Below, in pieces: positions 61,244 to 64,000 of a stretch of 64,000 bases of DNA. Every line of letters begins with the position of its first letter. Position 1 is the first letter of the stretch. The notes below the pieces were generated by a model. The model was not told the DNA's origin. It did not search any database and worked only from the letters and a program-made list of their open reading frames with translations. The DNA lies in contig CAYRNY010000001.1 of NCBI GenBank assembly GCA_964425755.1, positions 372,001 through 436,000 on the forward strand, read 5' to 3'. This stretch comes from CAYRNY01 sp964425755 (GTDB lineage: Bacteria; Chloroflexota; Anaerolineae; Aggregatilineales; Aggregatilineaceae). The translations under genes and the position numbers were made by a program.

Positions 61244-63880
61244 ATGAGTGGAAGAAAATCGGTCATTATCAGCACGCTCTTCATCGTGATTTTCCTCATC
61301 GGACTTGCGCCAGCCAGCAGCGAGCCCGCTGCACAGGCAGACACAACGATTGTCCCCTGGCTCGCTACAGACTATCGCTATCTGCAGATCGCGAGGAACG
61401 CAACACCGCCCGCCGGGTTCAGCTTGCCGGAGTTTGACGACAGCGGCTGGGCTGTGGGGGATGCCGCATTTGGCACGCTGCTCGGCCCGGAGGCGACCTG
61501 TACGCTCAACACCACCGTCGAGACAACCTGGGACGTTAACTCCGAGCTGATCGTGCGCAAGACCTTCGACCTCCCGGCAGGCACGACCAATCTGCAAGTA
61601 GAACTTGCACTTGATAACGACCTGCGCGGCATCTGGATAAACGGGCAGCAGATTGCCGGTTTCACGATCCATGACGGATGCCCGGCAAGGGGTGACCTGG
61701 GCGCGTTCGCTGCCCCGGATGCGGCACTCGTTGCCGGCACGAATACGCTGGTGGTGCATGTGCTTGATCGCGGCGTCTCCAGTTACCTGGACGTGCACGT
61801 TACTGCTGATCTCGAGGGTGCGCCTCCGCTAACCATCACCACGCCGTCGCCGCTGCCCTCGGCCACCGCTGACGAAACGTACACGGTCATCCTCAACGCC
61901 ACCGGCGGCACCGGCGCTTACACGTGGTCGATCAGCGCTGGCGCGCTGCCCGCCGGACTCACGCTGGACCCGGCAACCGGCATCATCTCCGGCACGCCTA
62001 CGGCTAGCGGGACGTTTACGTTCACCGTGCTCGTCACGGACGAAGACGGCACTACCGCGCAGAAGGAATTCACGCTTGAAGTCGTCGAAGCGCCGTCCTT
62101 CGTGATCATCACGGGCACGCTGCCGGATGGGACGGTAGGCGTGCCGTACTCGGCGCTGCTGCAAGCCGAGGGCGGATCGTCAGACTATACGTGGTCGACG
62201 ATCGCCGGCGCGCTCCCGCCCGGGCTGACGCTCAACCCGGACACGGGCGCGATCGAGGGCACGCCGACAGCAGCAGGGACGTACGATTTCACCGTACAGG
62301 TGACGGACGACGTCACGGGCCAGACGACAACCAAAGCCTTCACGATCACCATCGCCGACCTGCCGCCGGAAGCGCCGACGCTGATCAGCCTGGACCCGAA
62401 TACCGCCGTTGCGGGCAGCGGTGAGTTTGTCCTGACCGTCACCGGCACGAACTTCGTGAACACCTCGGTGATCTACTGGAACGGGATGCCGCTGGCGACG
62501 ACTTACATCTCCGCGACGCAGCTTTCGGCGACGGTGCCCGCCAGCGCCATCGCGACGGCAGGCAGCGCCAGCGTCACGGTCGTTAACCCGGTGGGCGGCA
62601 CATCGAACGCGCTGACGTTCACGATCCTTGAACCCGCACCGGTCAACCAGCCGCCGGTCGCCAACGACGACACCGCAAGCCTTGACGAAGACACGTCCAC
62701 CGTGATCGATGTCGCGGCGAACGACACCGACCCCGACGGAAACCTGGACCCCAGCACGGTCTCGATCGTGGTGCCACCGGCCAACGGCACGCTGACTAAT
62801 CACGGCAATGGCACCGTCACCTACACGCCGAACCCGAATTTCAGCGGTACGGATAGTTTCACCTACCAGATATGCGACACCGACGGGGCATGCGATCAGG
62901 CGGTCGTATCCATCACGGTTAGGCCCGTCAACGACGCGCCGGTGATGGGTGTCAGCCAAGCGACGGTGACCGTCAACGAAGGGGCGACCGCGACCAACAC
63001 GGGCACGGTCAGCGACCCCGACGGTGACAGCGTGACCCTGAGCGCGTCTGTCGGAACTGTCACCGCTAATGGCGCGGGCAACTGGTCATGGAGCTTCACG
63101 ACGACCGACGGCCCCGCCCAGAGCCAGCTCGTCACGATCACTGCCGACGATGGCAAGGGCGGTAAAACCAAGGTGACGTTCAATCTCGTCGTGAACAACG
63201 TCGCGCCGTCGGCCAACGCCGGGTCGGACCAGACCGTCTATCGCAATGATCCCGTCAACCTGTCCGGCACATGGACTGACCCCGCAGGCAGCGGGGACAA
63301 TCCGTATAGTTGGTCGTGGGACCTGAACGGGGACGGTACTCCCGACAGCAGCGGCGCGGCATCCTACGGGACGCCCGCCCAGGCAACAACGTCGTTCGCG
63401 ATGGAAGGCATGTATACGCTGCACTTCAGCGTGACCGACAAGGACGGCGCGTCCAGCAGCGACACCGTGACGATCACGGTGCTCAACCGTCCGCCGGAAT
63501 GTTCAACGGCAGGCCCGAGTCCCGCCAACCTGTGGCCGCCCAATCACCAGATGGTGGCGGTGAGCATCGTCGGCGTGACGGACCCCGAGGGCGACCCGAT
63601 CACGATCACCATCAGCAGCATCTTCCAGGATGAGCCAACCAACGGCCTGGGCGATGGCGATATGTCACCGGATGGGCAGGGCATCGGTACGCCCACGGCC
63701 CACCTGCGGGCCGAACGCGCCGGTGTCGATAACGCGCGCTTCTACCATGTCAGCTTCACGGCCAGCGACGGTCACGGCGGGAGCTGTGACGGTACGATCC
63801 GCGTCCCCGTAGCGCATGACCAGCGCAGGAACGCCGAACTTATCGACGAAGGGCCGCTGTACGACTCAACGGCCCCGTAA
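61244..63880 (+). CDS. Secreted multi-domain surface protein with Ig-like/PIG, IPT and PKD-type repeats
   Basis: 878 residues from the ATG at 61244 with AAGGAG 10 bases upstream; an earlier start at 61184 precedes that site. Signal peptide at 1-30. Residues 35-190 form a beta-sandwich carbohydrate-binding-like domain (WDVNSELIVRKTFDLP). Then two putative-Ig He_PIG repeats (AGALPAGLTLDPATGIISGT and AGALPPGLTLNPDTGAIEGT, about 205-385), an IPT/TIG domain (about 390-470), a cadherin-like VCBS module (PPVANDDTASLDEDTSTVID onward, about 480-560), a second repeat, and a PKD-type domain (about 660-745). The rest includes NLWPPNHQMVAV, known from several surface proteins. No LPXTG or membrane anchor is seen. 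Adhesion or polymer binding is inferred. Confidence 0.85.
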   Translation: MSGRKSVIISTLFIVIFLIGLAPASSEPAAQADTTIVPWLATDYRYLQIARNATPPAGFSLPEFDDSGWAVGDAAFGTLLGPEATCTLNTTVETTWDVNSELIVRKTFDLPAGTTNLQVELALDNDLRGIWINGQQIAGFTIHDGCPARGDLGAFAAPDAALVAGTNTLVVHVLDRGVSSYLDVHVTADLEGAPPLTITTPSPLPSATADETYTVILNATGGTGAYTWSISAGALPAGLTLDPATGIISGTPTASGTFTFTVLVTDEDGTTAQKEFTLEVVEAPSFVIITGTLPDGTVGVPYSALLQAEGGSSDYTWSTIAGALPPGLTLNPDTGAIEGTPTAAGTYDFTVQVTDDVTGQTTTKAFTITIADLPPEAPTLISLDPNTAVAGSGEFVLTVTGTNFVNTSVIYWNGMPLATTYISATQLSATVPASAIATAGSASVTVVNPVGGTSNALTFTILEPAPVNQPPVANDDTASLDEDTSTVIDVAANDTDPDGNLDPSTVSIVVPPANGTLTNHGNGTVTYTPNPNFSGTDSFTYQICDTDGACDQAVVSITVRPVNDAPVMGVSQATVTVNEGATATNTGTVSDPDGDSVTLSASVGTVTANGAGNWSWSFTTTDGPAQSQLVTITADDGKGGKTKVTFNLVVNNVAPSANAGSDQTVYRNDPVNLSGTWTDPAGSGDNPYSWSWDLNGDGTPDSSGAASYGTPAQATTSFAMEGMYTLHFSVTDKDGASSSDTVTITVLNRPPECSTAGPSPANLWPPNHQMVAVSIVGVTDPEGDPITITISSIFQDEPTNGLGDGDMSPDGQGIGTPTAHLRAERAGVDNARFYHVSFTASDGHGGSCDGTIRVPVAHDQRRNAELIDEGPLYDSTAP

Positions 63881-63908
63881 CCGCCGCTTGACAGGCTGAA
63901 TCCGACCT

Positions 63909-63941
63909 GGGACCGGGTTACGCGCCCGGTCCCGTTTTTTT
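63909..63941 (+). terminator. Strong rho-independent terminator of the surface-protein gene
   Basis: Perfect 9-bp stem (63909-63917 and 63925-63933), loop of 7, then seven T. Nothing is recognised in the last 59 bases. Confidence 0.92.
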
Positions 63942-64000
63942 GACCATAACTGCCTGGTGCAGCGCCGGAACCTTGCCGCCGGGTTGCACGTATACGATAA

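Overview
The window is about 64 kb of GC-rich (roughly 60-65 percent by eye) bacterial chromosome, densely coded on both strands. I see no CRISPR array, phage, transposase, rRNA or tRNA gene; the only RNA gene recognised is a tmRNA. Gene style suggests a Chloroflexota (Anaerolineae-like) aerobe: many lipoprotein or membrane-anchored surface proteins with Thr/Pro-rich linkers, a Ccm cytochrome c maturation system with a Cys-type CcmE, an MscL with a zinc-ribbon tail, a very large PAS/GAF histidine kinase, and NfeD/SPFH and ABC-2 operons. This placement is inference from gene content, not a phylogeny.

Layout. 1-3.9 kb (minus): three related secreted or anchored clan-A glycosidase-like proteins, the first cut by the window edge and the third carrying two SH3b domains. 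4.1-6.7 kb: a secreted TlpA-like thioredoxin fused to four PPC-type beta domains. 7-8.6 kb: HNH endonuclease, short-chain dehydrogenase, NifX/NifB-like protein. 9.2-23.1 kb: a cytochrome c region with a di-haem membrane cytochrome, GNAT, MscL, CcmE, a duplicated cytochrome P460/c fusion, then a long co-directional run ccmF-ccmH-ccmG-CcmI-like-cytochrome lipoprotein-ccmA-ccmB-DinB-like-ccmC-ccmD. The Ccm proteins would export haem and attach it to the CxxCH cytochromes encoded among them.

23.2-23.6 kb: tmRNA (minus). 23.7-26.4 kb: lipoprotein and M20 peptidase. 26.4-32.4 kb (minus): ABC-2 exporter (ATPase plus two permeases), diacylglycerol-kinase-like protein and a membrane HEXXH protein, probably one transcript. 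32.7-35 kb (minus): SPFH and NfeD pair. 35.1-38.7 kb: CorA, RNase D, beta-CASP ribonuclease. 39-44.4 kb: 1800-residue sensor kinase. 44.5-45.8 kb: infC-rpmI-rplT, with an apparently non-canonical infC start. 46-49 kb: membrane protein, SpoU methyltransferase, TPR-like anchored protein. 49.1-53.6 kb: unknown protein with a possible BON-like domain, prokaryotic TRPM-type SLOG protein, GNAT, TlpA, ArsA/Get3 ATPase. 53.9-56.9 kb: cold-shock protein, a P-II-like/cation-exchanger gene pair, O-methyltransferase, small zinc protein. 57-59.6 kb: an attenuator-like leader (promoter, 26-codon uORF, two tandem terminators with cross-complementary arms) ahead of two double-GNAT genes. 59.9-63.9 kb: D-2-hydroxyacid dehydrogenase and a large multi-domain surface protein.

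The observations I rate highest are the attenuator-like leader at 57 kb, the P-II-like protein paired with a CaxA-type exchanger at 54-55.6 kb, the recently homogenised P460 duplication, the TlpA-PPC fusion, the Cys-type CcmE together with CcmG/CcmH, and the infC AUA start.
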